This document shows, piece after piece, positions 21,298 to 33,962 of a DNA stretch of 64,000 nucleotides (positions within the stretch are counted from its first letter, which is position 1; every line of letters starts with the position of its first letter). The stretch spans positions 62,001-126,000 of the forward strand of contig WBMW01005106.1 of NCBI GenBank assembly GCA_013396635.1, given 5' to 3'. The notes under the pieces were generated by a model, which searched no databases, was not told the DNA's origin, and saw only the letters and a list, made by a program, of their open reading frames with translations. The stretch comes from Penelope pileata. Its lineage: Eukaryota > Chordata > Aves > Galliformes > Cracidae. The position numbers and the translations under genes are program-made.

Positions 21298-22914
21298 ACC
21301 GTGGTTTTGATTACTTTGATTTTATCTGAGATATTCCCAGTAAATCCATGACTTTGAAATGTACTTAGTTCCAAGTTTCTTTTTGTCTTCCTTTCTCCCT
21401 TTATTTTCCCATGCTAGCAACACCATGCAGAATGTTGCTGTAGAGAAGTGTTATCAACTCCATTGGTTAGGAGAAAACCAAACCACTTTGATAGGGACAA
21501 GTGATTATCACCATTTGGATGCTCAGAGTGTAAATCTCACAAAAATCTACAAACTTAACCTGACGGCTGCTCTGCTCTCACATAGAGAGAAATCCCAGCG
21601 AGTAAACTAGTTACAGAATGCTGTTTTCAGAAAGTACTGTGCAAAGTTGTGCTCACACACCTCCAAGATGTGACATCTTTTATTTCTAATACAGGTTGGT
21701 GTCATCAAGCTTGCTAAGACTGAGTAGGGCAACTTGCTACACACTGCACTCTCTGACAGTGGCCCCTCTTTAAGGTGTTTATCTGTACTCTTCATTCAGT
21801 TGTACTAAAGAAAAAGAAATAACATCAGTATGCATTTGTACAAGTGAAATGCACAGGCCTGTGGTCACAAATTGGTCATTTAAGACATGTTCCAGTTCAA
21901 GAGGATGGCACTTTTTGTCCACTGAAAATAGCATCATCATATTCTAAAACTGATGGGTTGCTCTGCACTGCCCATTCAGCCATTTTAAGACAAGCTCTAC
22001 TGTTGCTGCATATAGCATACAGAGATGACGTTCACCCTCCTATATACAGGTACTTTGCCTACCTATTTTTATCTCTATCACATAATTAGAACATCTAAGG
22101 CATAGTTCATATGAGTAAATTCGAATGAGTAAATTTTCACTGAGAACTAAAGGCACTTAGGATTCTAGGTCAGGTAGAGATGTCTGCAAAGGTAGCCTCT
22201 ATACTTACTAGCCATGTTTTCACTGAATCATTGAGCACCAAGTTTTTTCTTCTGCTTATTGCTTTTCAAGCTGGCTATAACAGATGGTGTTATTTTTTGT
22301 CTGCGTTATGTTCCTATTCTATTCCTATCAATAAGCACACTTATGAATGAATTTCAATATGTCAGCCTTGTGGAACACTCTGCTGAGATCATGACTAATG
22401 CAAATAGGAAGTGATACGTGTTGGCTTCATTTGTTCATTTATCTTAAAGCAATGATAGTTTGTTCAACTAACATATACATACCGAGTGTATTAATAGACA
22501 ACCTGCCACACATCAATCAAAATCTTAATATACCATTCTTTCTCAGCTCCTGCAGTCTCCCGCAAGTCTGTTCACTCACTTGAACTAACCCATGCCACAA
22601 ACATATCAAGGAAATGCATTGAAAAGTGAACTTTTTGAAAATACATGTTTCTCTAAAGTCATTTTACAGCATGCATTACTTCTAATTCTTAGGGCCTGTT
22701 CAGCAGGAGGTCCTTTTGCTGCACAGTAAGGACCAATGTCTGTTTGAAAGGCAACTGTCTATTCAGCAGTATAATCATGTTTGGTTTATGAACACACTCA
22801 TGAATATTTCATCTCTTTTTCACTTAGCTGAGAAAAATATCTACAGATACACCAAACATGTCTTCCCTAAAGTTATGTGCTGAATATCCGAAGCTCCCTT
22901 GTTCTTGAAGGAAA
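21298..22914. other. Unannotated non-coding sequence
   Basis: No repeat or gene recognised. A pyrimidine-rich run occurs at about 21365-21410. Open frames are below 85 codons and resemble nothing known. Confidence 0.45.
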
Positions 22915-23033
22915 GTAGATATGGAAATTTGCTGATGACACGAAGCTGGGAGGAGTGGCTGACACGCCAGAAAGCTGTGTTGCCGTTCAGCAAGACCTGG
23001 ACAGGCTGGAGATTTTGGCATAGAGGAACCTGT
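22915..23033 (+). pseudogene. Orphan CR1 reverse-transcriptase fragment
   Basis: About 120 bp encoding KFADDTKLGG, then VADTPESCVAVQQDLDRLE with a stop soon after. FADDTKL is the reverse-transcriptase catalytic motif (the Y/F-x-D-D box), followed by the helix typical of CR1 and related LINEs. Both flanks are non-CR1, so the piece lacks the usual 3' UTR and octamer tail, which is unusual for a CR1 insertion. It may be left over from a deletion, or from an older LINE copy whose surroundings have decayed beyond recognition. Confidence 0.82.
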
Positions 23034-23984
23034 ATTTCCTATATTTCTTCAGTTGGTTTTGATATTAAACTTTGCCCTGGTGTTAGATAAATAGTGTGGA
23101 TCAAAAATTTATTCCATAGTTATGTTCTGTTGCAAGGGGTAAGATGACTGGGGATATCTTCTTTGATTATTCTTTTCCTGTGGCATTAACACGATGCAGC
23201 TTCAGGCATGGTTGGTTCCCTAGGCCCTACTCTAAGAAAAAGGGCAAAATAATAACGAAACAGCTTCTTATGTCATTTTTTTCATCTCTTTCAAAATGTC
23301 AACCGAAACCATATGTTTTTTCCCCCTTGCCTATCCCTCTTAATTTTTCTCTATTATTTACCTTATGACTAAATAATTAATTCTGGGTACATTGTGTTTA
23401 CATATTGTTGTGTTTCATGCTGCCGTCTGTCTTATTCTGCTGTGTGAAGCACTTGGGGACAAGAACTTTTATCAGAATTCACTATTCAGAAAAATACTAC
23501 ATTGTACTGGTGTGATATACAGCTTTTAAAATATAGTATTCTACACAAAATACACACATGCCAGGGAGACACAATTGTATTCACTGAATACAAATCAGAA
23601 AACAAAAACTCCTGTCAATGTGCCTATTGCAATGAAGGGCAGGAAGCTGAAAGTGCCCTAGTTCCTTGGACTGCTTTTTTAGTAATTAATTAAAATAAGT
23701 TTTTTAAAGAGAATTGTAAATGAGATTGAATAGGTTGGATGGTTTTAAATAAGCAACCTCTCATTTCTGACTTTTAACCGTTAATAATTTTGTCAAGCTT
23801 TTCCATAACATGACACCGGTTCTCCTTAACCTTTTCAGACACATCTGCATTTCCAAGTTTGCTTATGATTGCATTGCTGACCCTTAAAAAGAACTGAATT
23901 ATGGGAGTGCATTAGCAGCTCAGGTAAAGACGTACTACCATTCAATTGTATGCATTTCGTGTTCTTTAGGAAGCCGTGTATAAT
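23034..23984. other. Unannotated non-coding sequence
   Basis: No gene or repeat recognised. Open frames are short and unremarkable. Confidence 0.45.
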
Positions 23985-24176
23985 GAAACGTGAGACACTG
24001 GAACACGTTGCCCAGAGATATGCTGGATGCTCCGTCCCTGGAGACATTCAAAGTTAGGCTGGACCAGGCTCTGGGCACTCTGATCTAGCTGTAGATATCA
24101 CTGTTCATTGCAGGGGAGTTGGACCAGATGGCCCTTAAAGGTCCCTTCCAACTCAAACTATTCTATGATTCCATGT
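23985..24176 (+). mobile_element. CR1 LINE 3' tail, sense
   Basis: Begins TGAGACACTGGAACACGTTG CCCAGAGA, continues with CCGTCCCTGGAGACATTCAA, GGCTCTGGGCACTCTGATC and GGGGAGTTGGACCAGATGGC, and ends in TTCTATGATTCCATG. This is the last ~190 bp of CR1 with a slightly decayed octamer tail. Confidence 0.94.
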
Positions 24177-27100
24177 GGTGAGTTAATATTGTTGATACAG
24201 TTTAAAGAATTCTCTCCCTCTCCTTCACACTCCATCTCTTTCCTCTGATAAAATTGCAAAGACGGAAAAGCTTGTAGTGGGATATCTTTCTGTCACCACT
24301 TTATGAGAAGATGTTTGACTGAAGGCTGACTCCTTTACAATCAGAAGTTCTCCTGACTGTTCTGACCTTCTGGGAGACGTTGTGACTGATGACACTTGGT
24401 GCAAGAGCTCCACATGCTCAGGTTTCCAGAATGTGTCTTAGTTTGGGAGAAACAGAGCAGGACTAAGCATCATAAAATCTGAGTTCCTTTTGTGCCACTG
24501 GCAAGTAATATAACTTCAGGGAAGACACCTCAGTTCTCATAATTTTTGTCAGCACTCCCTTTAGATTGCGAATCGTTTTAAGCAGACAGTAGTCTTTTAT
24601 AGCCTGTGCATTGTGCACATGCAGATGATATTACAAGCAGCATGATAATTCAAATGATAGGTGGGAAGGTCATGTATATTTCATTTTTATTTTCTGTGTA
24701 AAATCTCAAAAGCCTCAAGGGGTAGTTAACTATTGTTTTTATTTGTTCATGCTGATAATTTCCACAGTCAATGACAGAAAACTAACATGTCAGTTAATTA
24801 GCACTTGTGAATCTCTCCCAGGTTATTCATCATTTAAAGCTATTTGTGCATTTCAGGTTTCACATTTTGAGCCTGGAGATATTTGTCTGAAATGTTTGGG
24901 TACCTGGAAGATGTGGGAAAATAAACAAATAAATAAAACAATTTGTAACAAATGTCAGCAGGTTTAATCTTATTCATCATCGTTATTTGACTGTAACTGT
25001 AGATGGGAGGAAAGAAATCAAGTTAGTGGGATGTGATGGAGTGCGCAGATGGGCTAGAACAGCAGCAGGCTGGAGCTGATGGACCTGCTCATAACCCTCA
25101 GGCAGTCATTAGGATGGCCTGAACAATATGTTCCAAATAAACTGGGCAGAATCAAAACAAGACATATGTCTTTACCTTCAAAAAGAGAGAACGGAAGCCT
25201 GTCCACCTCATAGCCTGAGTGATTTTATGTAGTGAAAGAGTGTTGAAATAAATAAATAGAGTGGGGCAGGGGAGAGCAGAAGGGCAGCATCTGCTGTAAA
25301 ATATCAGAAACAAAAGAAGCTGTTAAAGTGAAGAGACAGTCTTTTAGAAACAGACAGTGTTTGTGGCTGAGATACTACAACAGAGAAGAAGGTGTTGTTG
25401 GGGATTAGGAAATGTGTAAATCAGAACAGAAACTAGCAGTTGGAGAGACCAGAGGTAACTGTGGCTTAAAATGTGAATAAAGAGAAATCTTTCAGCGAGA
25501 TGATCTTTGCTGGGCTTTAGCAGTCTGCCTGTATTGGTATATTAAATGAGATCAAGGTACAGACGTAACTACTGACGCATTACTGCATGTACCCAGGTCT
25601 GTCTGTATTTAAGTACACAGAGGATCACCACCATGTTCAGAGTAATGATTAATATTTTTAATGGTGATCTGGAAAAGAATTAGAAAATAATTTCAATCAG
25701 AACTTACGAATATTAAAGCCAGCAAGAAAGAATTGAAGAATTGGGTTATTTCATAAATCAAACAAAATTTTAATCCTTGTGAACTGAAGAATGTCCAAGG
25801 GCTAAGAGGAAGGTACACACAAGTCATCTCTGCCAAAAATGTAATTAGGTTGTGGAAGGCAATGACTGTGGGAAAGATACATTTTGCTGGTATCTGAGAA
25901 AATACTACTGTTTCCTTCTGTACTGCTGTAATAATTAGGGCTAATGCATTTTTTGGAAATATGAACAAAGACATTTTATTGTTGAAAACAGTAATACTAA
26001 GAGAACCTTTGCCAACTAAGCTCTTCGAGAAATTATTCTAATTTGATAAAATAATTACTTTTCCCTTTGCACATTGAAGTCAAAATATGATATTGCATTG
26101 AAACCTGCTGAATAATCAAAGTTAGAGCTCTTCCACACACCGATTTCTATGGTAAACATCCCTTTGACAAACATCAGGGGATTTTTTCAGTAGAACATGC
26201 AAAAGTTAGTGTTGCTGCACTGCACTGTGATGATAGAGAGAAGGAGTTCATCCTGGAGAATTCTGCAGCAGCAGTTTTCTTGGTAAAATATATAATAAAA
26301 TTAATTCATAATACAAATGAACTGGGATTGAGTTGGAAAGGAAAGCAATGAGTTTATGAATAGTAGTAGGACTCAAGCACAAATAAATTTGTACTCCTTT
26401 TTCTTATACAAGATGAAAATACAAAGACAGCAGAACTGTTGTAACATACACAACTGGAAGAAATTTGCAGCAAAAGGAGAGGTCAACAATCATGTATCAG
26501 TCACCAGCAAATATATATATATAAGTGCAATTTGGTTTTTGCATTCATTACTGAGAGATAATTATTATCTGATAGGTTGAGGTCTTGATAGTCTGTGTGC
26601 AAGTTTAAAACCTTAGGGTCTAACGTAAACCTTTGAAATCCCTGACTGTAACTCCTCAGTGCCCTGTTCATTTCAACCAAAACTTTACAGACATTGGAAA
26701 AACCTTTCTGAGTTTTATTTCTCCATCTGCACTAAGTCCAACACCACAATGTGCACTAGTGCTGAATGTATGATGCATTTGCAGAGTATTCATCCGCATG
26801 GATTTCCCTGATTACCTCCAAAGTTGCAAAGAGGCATTCGACAATTCAAGTTGAACAAGGAAAGCAGCACACAGAGTCCTGTTGCTCAGTTTTTCTGTGA
26901 TTTCACTTATATGATGAATTGTGAGACACTGTCTATCCACAACTTAGAAATGACTGTGTGGCAGTTTGGCTAAGCAAAAAGGGATATTACAAATTTGTTT
27001 GTAAGATGATTGCTTTTCTATGTTTCTATTTTCCAGCACATACTAGTGAGATGAAAGCATTTAGTTCTTGTTATCTTCATAACAGATGACCAGATGACCT

Positions 27101-29977
27101 TTAATGCTCCATCTCTGTCCTGACTATCTAAAGAACGTTAATGTTGACACTGTACAGAACTAAGCCTGTCAAAGCATTGCTTCATTGATAAATAATAATG
27201 ATGTCTATAATCTGCCGAACTAATCACAGGAATCTGTAAACATAAATAACATCTTTTTTTTTTTTTTTCTGCTACAGTGTCATTTATAAAATATTTCTGA
27301 ATTTTCTTCACTTTCCCAATTTTTCTGTTTTGGGCCTGATAGTTTCCTCCTATATACGAGCTTACTTTCATTGAATTTAGTGGATTTCCATCAAATGCAG
27401 TCATTAGAGATGCATTTTGTTTTCATTTATCCTGGCTGTTCAGTCTGGTTTTCATTGACTCCATCTTATTTTATGTAGGGTTCTGGTATTAGCATGGTTT
27501 AGCATTTTCATCTTGCCATCTTGAAAATTCTTCTGGTTTCTTAAGGCCTTCATTATCTGACTCTTGGTCTGTGATGTGTAAAGTATTTTATGCCTAGCAT
27601 CTCCGTATAGGTTATGGAATTGATGGTGTGAGATCCCATAATTCAGTACTTAAACAGATTTCAGTTATCAGTTGCCCAGTAAAGGCATGGGTTTACATTC
27701 TTCCTAAAATATGGTCTATAAATGTTGAATTACATGTATGTTTAACGTATGATGGAAAGCATTAGAAAACTGTAAATGCAAAATTCTAAATTCGTAAGTT
27801 CAGACCAGAAACCTTTATAAGGACAGAGAAAGACCTGGGATGAGATTATACATTTCAAAATAAACTCAAATATGCTAGTTGTACCCAAGGGTATTACCCC
27901 CTATTAAGGTTGCTTCTATTCAGCAAAAAGGCCTTTCAAGAATGTCTATCAATTCCACCAGATTATTTAGTACGTTTTTTTTTAACACAGGGAGAACATA
28001 CAGCCCAAGATAAAACAAACTATTCTTTACTTTTCTAGAAGTTTCTTTGGGAATGCATCAAAGCAAATTTTCTTCAGCTAGCCTTTGGATATGAGCAGCA
28101 ATGAACTTTTTAAAAATTATTTCTAAAGCTGTATGGAATCTGTTCCTTTTACATGACCCTTAGTTGGAAACACCCATTTTATTAAGTTGTTAATGCAGTT
28201 AATGCAATTGTTAATGCAGAAGTTAATGCAGCCACCATAATCTCCTTAGACTCTCAGTAATTTAATTTATGTTTCTGCATGCAGCTGTTAGGATTGATTG
28301 AAGAAGTACAAACCCACATGGCTTTCTTTACTCAGCATTCTCTTGATTAAGAACCAATGTCTCCTAAAGTAACTATAATGGATGAAGATGAGGGCATCTA
28401 CAGAGAAAAGGCCATATGCCTGAGATACAGGCAATGCTCTGAAGACACCAGAAAGGTTTCTAAAGTAATGAAGGAATAGCTTTATTAGCAAGTAATTACT
28501 TAAGAGAGATGAAAACAAATTCATGTCACTGATGTAAGTCAATCACTTGTGCAACTAAGTACGTGTAGAAGACACCATTTTTTCTTAAACTGCTTAACAG
28601 GAAGGAAAAAAAATGTCCTTTACACAGCGACAAATAAATATGAAGCATAGAAAAGAGAAAAGAAAAAGTTTAAAGCAGCATATGTGGTGTAATTAAGAAA
28701 AGTTGTGTTGTAAGTAAGCCAAATTCTACCCTTAGTGACAGTCATGAATATTCTTTGGAAGATAGCCAGCAGTACATTTTTAAAGATTCCAACCTGTACC
28801 TCTTGTATCAGTCTCCAGTACTGCTTAGTCATGCAACCTTTTCCAAAACCTTTTTCATTTTCTAAATAAAAGTGTTCTAGGACCTTCCATTCTGGACTCC
28901 GCTTTCTACTCTGTTATCCAACATCCTGCCTTTTATCGATGAGCTCTCCGGCTTTCTCTGATTTTTCACCCCCTTGAGAAACCTAAATTACAGTGCATTT
29001 AATAGGATTTTCTTGGACATCTTGAGGCCTAACTGCTATTGAAATAAAAATAAGTCAAGTAATTGGTAATCTTATAGAACTTGAGTTTTTTTATGCAGAG
29101 AAGATCTGGACAACAACATATGCCTGATTCTTTTTGTCTTCCCACAATTGCCCTTAATGTTACAAATCATATTTACTCCTATCACAATCTGCTGGAATTT
29201 TCTATAGTCATCCTAAATTAGCTCTTTGCAAACCATGCTTCTTTGTGACCCTAATGTTATCTTTTTGTTACCTATGATTGTGAAAATGTTAAAAAATCAA
29301 TAAAATTGATAGTCTATTAGACTCTAGAAAATATTGTCTGTGTACTTCCTTAGGAGCACAACTAATCCCAGGGGAAAGGGAGAGGAAAGATAAAGCAGTG
29401 AAATTAGACATTCCCAACCCAGATTATTTCAAAACCAAGTTTCTCTTAGTTAATGAAATTGAAGACCAAGTTCATTAGCTCTTCTTCTTGTTCATATTGC
29501 CTTCTGATTTTTATCACTGAACCTCAGGATTCATCACTTACTCAAAGACACTGTGTTCTGAAATAGCGCCCACAGGTGCAGTCTTCTGATTACACAGTAT
29601 AAAGTTCTATTTTGCCTAAATCTGTTCAATTTCTCCTGCCTCTTTTCTTGACAGACATCCAAAGTGAGATCCTCATTTCTGATTTCACTTTTCCCGTAAC
29701 TCCACCATCCTCTCTCTTTCAACAAACATTCAGTTTTGGTGTAATTTGTGATACTTCTCTCTCCTCTCTATGTTGATGCTGAAATTATTTTCTTGTGTTC
29801 CTCTTCTTCCCTTTCCCCTCCCACATTTATATCATGTCCAAAATACTTATTGACAGACAGCAGATAGATTTGCCAAATCAATCCCTTCAAGTATGGGTTA
29901 TTATTTTGTTGTTTTGAATGTTCTTTTTAGGTTCTATAAGACTCCACAAAACCACAATAACGTATGTTCTTCCTATG
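24177..29977. other. Long unannotated stretch, unique-looking sequence
   Basis: About 5.8 kb without recognised repeats or genes. A purine-rich segment spans about 25010-25470; the longest frame inside (25693-25974, minus) is hydrophobic but matches nothing I know. Simple features: AT dinucleotide run near 26510-26522, T run at 27254-27268, and a cluster of four GTTAATGCA words at 28189-28230. Confidence 0.45.
28189..28230. repeat. Cluster of four GTTAATGCA repeats
   Basis: The nonamer GTTAATGCA occurs four times in 42 bases, separated by 0, 3 and 2 bases. It is either a small imperfect tandem duplication or a cluster of binding sites. GTTAAT resembles a half-site for HNF1-type homeodomain proteins, but this is only a resemblance. 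Confidence 0.8.
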
Positions 29978-30120
29978 ATCATAGAGTCATAGAATCATAG
30001 AATGATTCAGGTCGGAAGGGACCTTAGAGATCATCTTGTTCCAACCCCCCTGCCATGGGCAAGGACACCTCCCACTAGACCAGGTTGCCCAAAGCCCCAT
30101 CCAGCCTGGCCTTGATGGCT
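29978..30120 (-). mobile_element. CR1 LINE 3' tail, antisense
   Basis: Starts with the antisense octamers (CATAGAGTCATAGAATCATA), then GGTCGGAAGGGACCTTAGAG, CCAACCCCCCTGCCATGGGC, CTCCCACTAGACCAGGTTGC and CCATCCAGCCTGGCCTTGA. It is among the best-preserved tails in the window, so probably a younger insertion. Confidence 0.96.
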
Positions 30121-33100
30121 ATGTTAATTAAACTTTTCCAGCTCAATGAATGAGTTCTGTATAATCTCTCTAGACAACTGAGCTATGCATCCTTAATTGC
30201 AGTGCCATAGGTCAAGCAGATGATAACACATTTGCTGTAGTGGAAATAAAGAATTTACTACTTGTTGTAAGCACTCAGTTCCTCTTCATACACAAGCGTA
30301 AAAATCTCCACAGTATTAAAACAGTATAATTAGATAATTGTTATATTCAAAGCTATTTGCCTCAGATTAAATAAAATCCTAAATAATTTCAGTTTCTGCC
30401 CTTGTTAATTACCAAGTTTTTTGTGTGTTTCATTTAAACATAATGCTAGGACCAATTCAGTGTTTTACCTCTGGGATGCCATTTGTTACATACTGGTTCC
30501 TTAGAGACCTAAAGCAATTAAAATTAAATTGAATTTATAGCTTAATCTTTCCTTGAGAACTGCAGGACAAAAATTATTAGAGCTTTCCAGAGGTTTTATT
30601 TTTTTAGAACAATCTTGTTCACTGACTCAGACAAAATTCAGCCTATTTGCACCAGGAATAAATTCAGTCTTCTCAGAATAGATAATTCTTCTTCTTATAT
30701 CTTGTCAGCTTTGCAGAGACCAGCCTACCAATACGTCATGTTTCAAAACTGACTACGAAGAGTAAAATGAAAGCAAATAAGTTATGTATGTGTACGCTCC
30801 TTCTATTCATGTTTAAAATGGACCTTACCTTGATCAGTCATAACCTCCTACTGATCAGATAGAGCATTTGTACTAAATTTTTAGATTTAAAAATGGGATT
30901 TTATTTTTTCATCTGTTGTTCTGCAGTAGGTGAAAGTACAAAGAGGATAAGATCACATGACATACCATGCTGTTAGCCATTTTGAACTGTCTTTACAATC
31001 AACACTGAAGAAAAAGCAAATTAAGACATGAGTCATCTGGCCTAATGTAGATGTTAAGATCATATGAATCGTGGCCTGGCAGAACTACCTTTTTCAGAGC
31101 CCAGGATCACAAGACATGTGGAATATGTCTGTACTTGGCAAAATGAATGTCAATCATTAACTTTAAAACTGCAAAATATGGAAGTAGGAATGTTACTTTT
31201 CTTCTTACTCTATCTGAAGATTCTATCCAATAAACACACAGAAGCAAGAGATGTAGCATGCCCATGTTACATGGTCTCTTGACCAGAAATAAAGATGTGT
31301 TTATGTGCAGCTGTCCCACTCTGAGAGTCCCACTCTCTTTTATATGAATGTAGGCACTAAAAATGTTTTAACGAATGCTCTAATGAAACAGTTACAGAAA
31401 AGAATATGCTATTTCAGGTGTCCTTCAGAGGGAATTAGTAAAACAATTTTGAAATAATGGTAGGAAGATGGGAGTTGATCACATTGAATTATATATTAAA
31501 AGCAATACAAAGAAATTATACAGAATATGAATATCTCTGAAAAAAGTCCACAAATTATATGATAAAGAATAAAGTGTCTGTCTTCTAATTGTATCAGAAG
31601 ACAAATGAATCCCAACAATACCCTACATTTGTTACTGAGAGGGGTAAGATGAAAAGAAGGTAGAAGCATGTCATCATGTGAGTGATACTTTCGTATTTGT
31701 CAGAAAGGTGGATAAGAATTTCATTCATGTTGAATAATTCCATTTTATTCTAGTGTTTGCCAAAGAAAATACTAAATTATATTTACTGGTATTATACACT
31801 GTAAAACTGGCTTTACAGATAATTATATATGTATATATTTTTAAGAATTTGGAACTAATTTATTTAGATGAATTGCAAGAAAAGCAGTTTTCTATACATA
31901 TTTTTAAAGGATCATGTAGGATGATTTGAGCAATTACAGGTTGACTGGATCTTTCTAAACTGTCTCTAAAAAAAGAATTCTCTATGACAGAAATCTTATA
32001 TAGTCAATGCCAGCCTTCATCACATGGTAGAAAATAAATCATTAAACAAAGCTCATAGAGCTTTTCCAAATGTGATTGATAAAGATAATTGCTGTGATTG
32101 ATAAAGATAATTAGAGTGATATAAGCTTGTATTTCCCTTCTGGAATTTACTACAAAAAAAAAAAAAATCTTTTTGTATGATCATATTAAGCAAATGAATA
32201 CTTAAAAGACCATTAATGATCAATAAAGAAAACATTGGATTAGATGTATTTCTGTGTATTACCTAGCAGTACGCTGTGTGGGCTGTAATCATAATAAAGG
32301 CCATAATAGGCTGAACTTCATTCTTTACACAAAGCTTCATTTATTTTGCTATGAACAAATACAAAGAATATTCACTGATATTCTCTGAACACTGGATGGC
32401 TCACGTGCTAATTTAAAACTATAAATCTTAATTACATTATAGGTGAAAATTATTTAAATTATTTTTAACAGTCTTTAAGGAACTGTTTTCCTGTGTCTCA
32501 GACTAGACTGGTGGAGAAAAGAATAATGAGTAAGATTTCAGATGATATTTTTCTAAGATAAATTTGTTAGATGAAAGGTTTTTTTCACTTTCTTCACTGC
32601 TTAATTTCTCCTTCAATAGAGGTTAAAAATTTGTCCTTTTCAACAAAACTCAAGGAGGAGGTTTTTTCTGAAAATGTCTGTCATCCTCCCTTTGTTCTGA
32701 GGGTACTGAATCCATTGGCAATAAAGTTGACTTCTTTCTTGATTTAAGCTACTTCTGCATTTTCCTCTGCTGCTTGAAATCAACAGTCAACATGTTCTAT
32801 AGGGCAAGTTGATTTCATTCCTGCTGGTTACATTTGAAAGTAAAAGATAGATTTTCTAGAAACTGTTTCTGTTCATGTTCCCAGTCAGAATAATGGATAA
32901 TAGCTGCTGTTTCACTCAGACCAAAACCTCAAAAGCCACTTACGCTTGCTTGCTGTATGTATAAATAATAACACTCAGTTTAAAGAAGGCCCTGTGTGAG
33001 CTTTTTTACTAGTCACCAAATACAATGTTAATGCTCCTGAAGTGTTAGAAAGTACTCCTTGGAAAAAAAAAAACAACAGCAAAGAAAACCCCCACAACTA

Positions 33101-33503
33101 ATGGATTACTTTTCCATAAAAGAATCATATGTACTAATATCAAAACAACAGCAAATGTAAGTGTTGGAGCACATACTTTTTTTGGTTTTTTAAAACTAAT
33201 GTCTCTCCCTCAGTAGTGGCTGTCTTCCCCTCCACAATTTAGTTCTGTTTTTAAATCATCATATAGATTCTGACATAATTAATGTGAGGACTCACTTGTT
33301 CCAGAAAAGCTATTGACTGCATTTTAATTATTTTTACAATTCTTCTTTCAGTGTTTCATTTTATATAACTCAATCTTACTTCTATCCAGATAAATGATAC
33401 AATGCAAGACAAGTTGATTTGTCCATATTGTATGCAACAAGGGCTGGCAGGGCAGAGGTCTCACTAGCCAGAGCCCATCTCAGCCTCTGGTGAAGAAGTA
33501 GGG
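30121..33503. other. Unannotated AT-rich non-coding sequence
   Basis: No gene recognised. It includes a 22-bp tandem duplication at 32071-32114, an A run at 32154-32167, and an AT-rich block at about 32275-32470 with many TAAT/ATTA words. Confidence 0.45.
32071..32114. repeat. Tandem duplication, two 22-bp units
   Basis: Two adjacent copies beginning TGTGATTGATAAAGATAATT; the shared 20 bases are identical and only the last two bases of the unit differ. A recent small duplication. Confidence 0.92.
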
Positions 33504-33545
33504 CAGATTTGAAGGTTCAGATTTGAAGGTTCAGATTTGAAGTTG
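33504..33545. repeat. Tandem repeat, three 14-bp units
   Basis: Three consecutive copies of CAGATTTGAAGGTT; the third ends GTTG instead of GGTT. It lies just upstream of a diverged CR1 fragment. Confidence 0.92.
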
Positions 33546-33599
33546 ATCAGGTTCAACCAGCATACATAGTTGAAGAAGTCCTCAAAGAAGACAACCAGT

Positions 33600-33962
33600 C
33601 CTCAGCACTAATGTTGGTCTTGTTTAACTTGGAATATACAGGGTTAGAGAGAAGCTAAGGGCAACCCTTCAGTACCATAAGAGAGGATATTGAGAAAGCA
33701 GTGCCTGCAGAAGATAAGTAAATTACATAAATTACATACATTATAAATCATAAATTACAACAGGAAAATATTTTTTTACTGTAAGGATAATTAAGCACTG
33801 AAAGACTTTTCCACAGAAGTTGCACTATTTCCATCCTGGATATTTTCACATCCCAATGGAGCAAAACTTTGAGCATCTTGGTATTGACCCTGCTTAGGGC
33901 AGGAGGTTCAGCTAGATACGTTCTGTGCTCCGCTCAACCCTGAGCGATTCCATAATCCTACA
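33600..33962 (+). mobile_element. CR1 LINE, sense, diverged
   Basis: The downstream part is clear: GGAAAATATTTTTTTACTGT, AAGGATAATTAAGCACTGAA, then TTCCATCCTGGATATTTTC, TTGACCCTGCTTAGGGCAGG AGGTTCAGCTAGATACG, and the tail GAGCGATTCCATAATCC. These match the CR1 3' end in order. The upstream part (33600-33755, including CAACCCTTCAGTACCATAAG) fits less well and is broken by an ATTACATAAATTACATA-type repeat. An old copy, non-coding. Confidence 0.7.

Noticed and set aside
25693..25974. 93-codon hydrophobic minus-strand frame ending near a donor-like GTAAGTTC
   Set aside because: Composition is what AT-rich sequence gives by chance; no recognised family and no acceptor.
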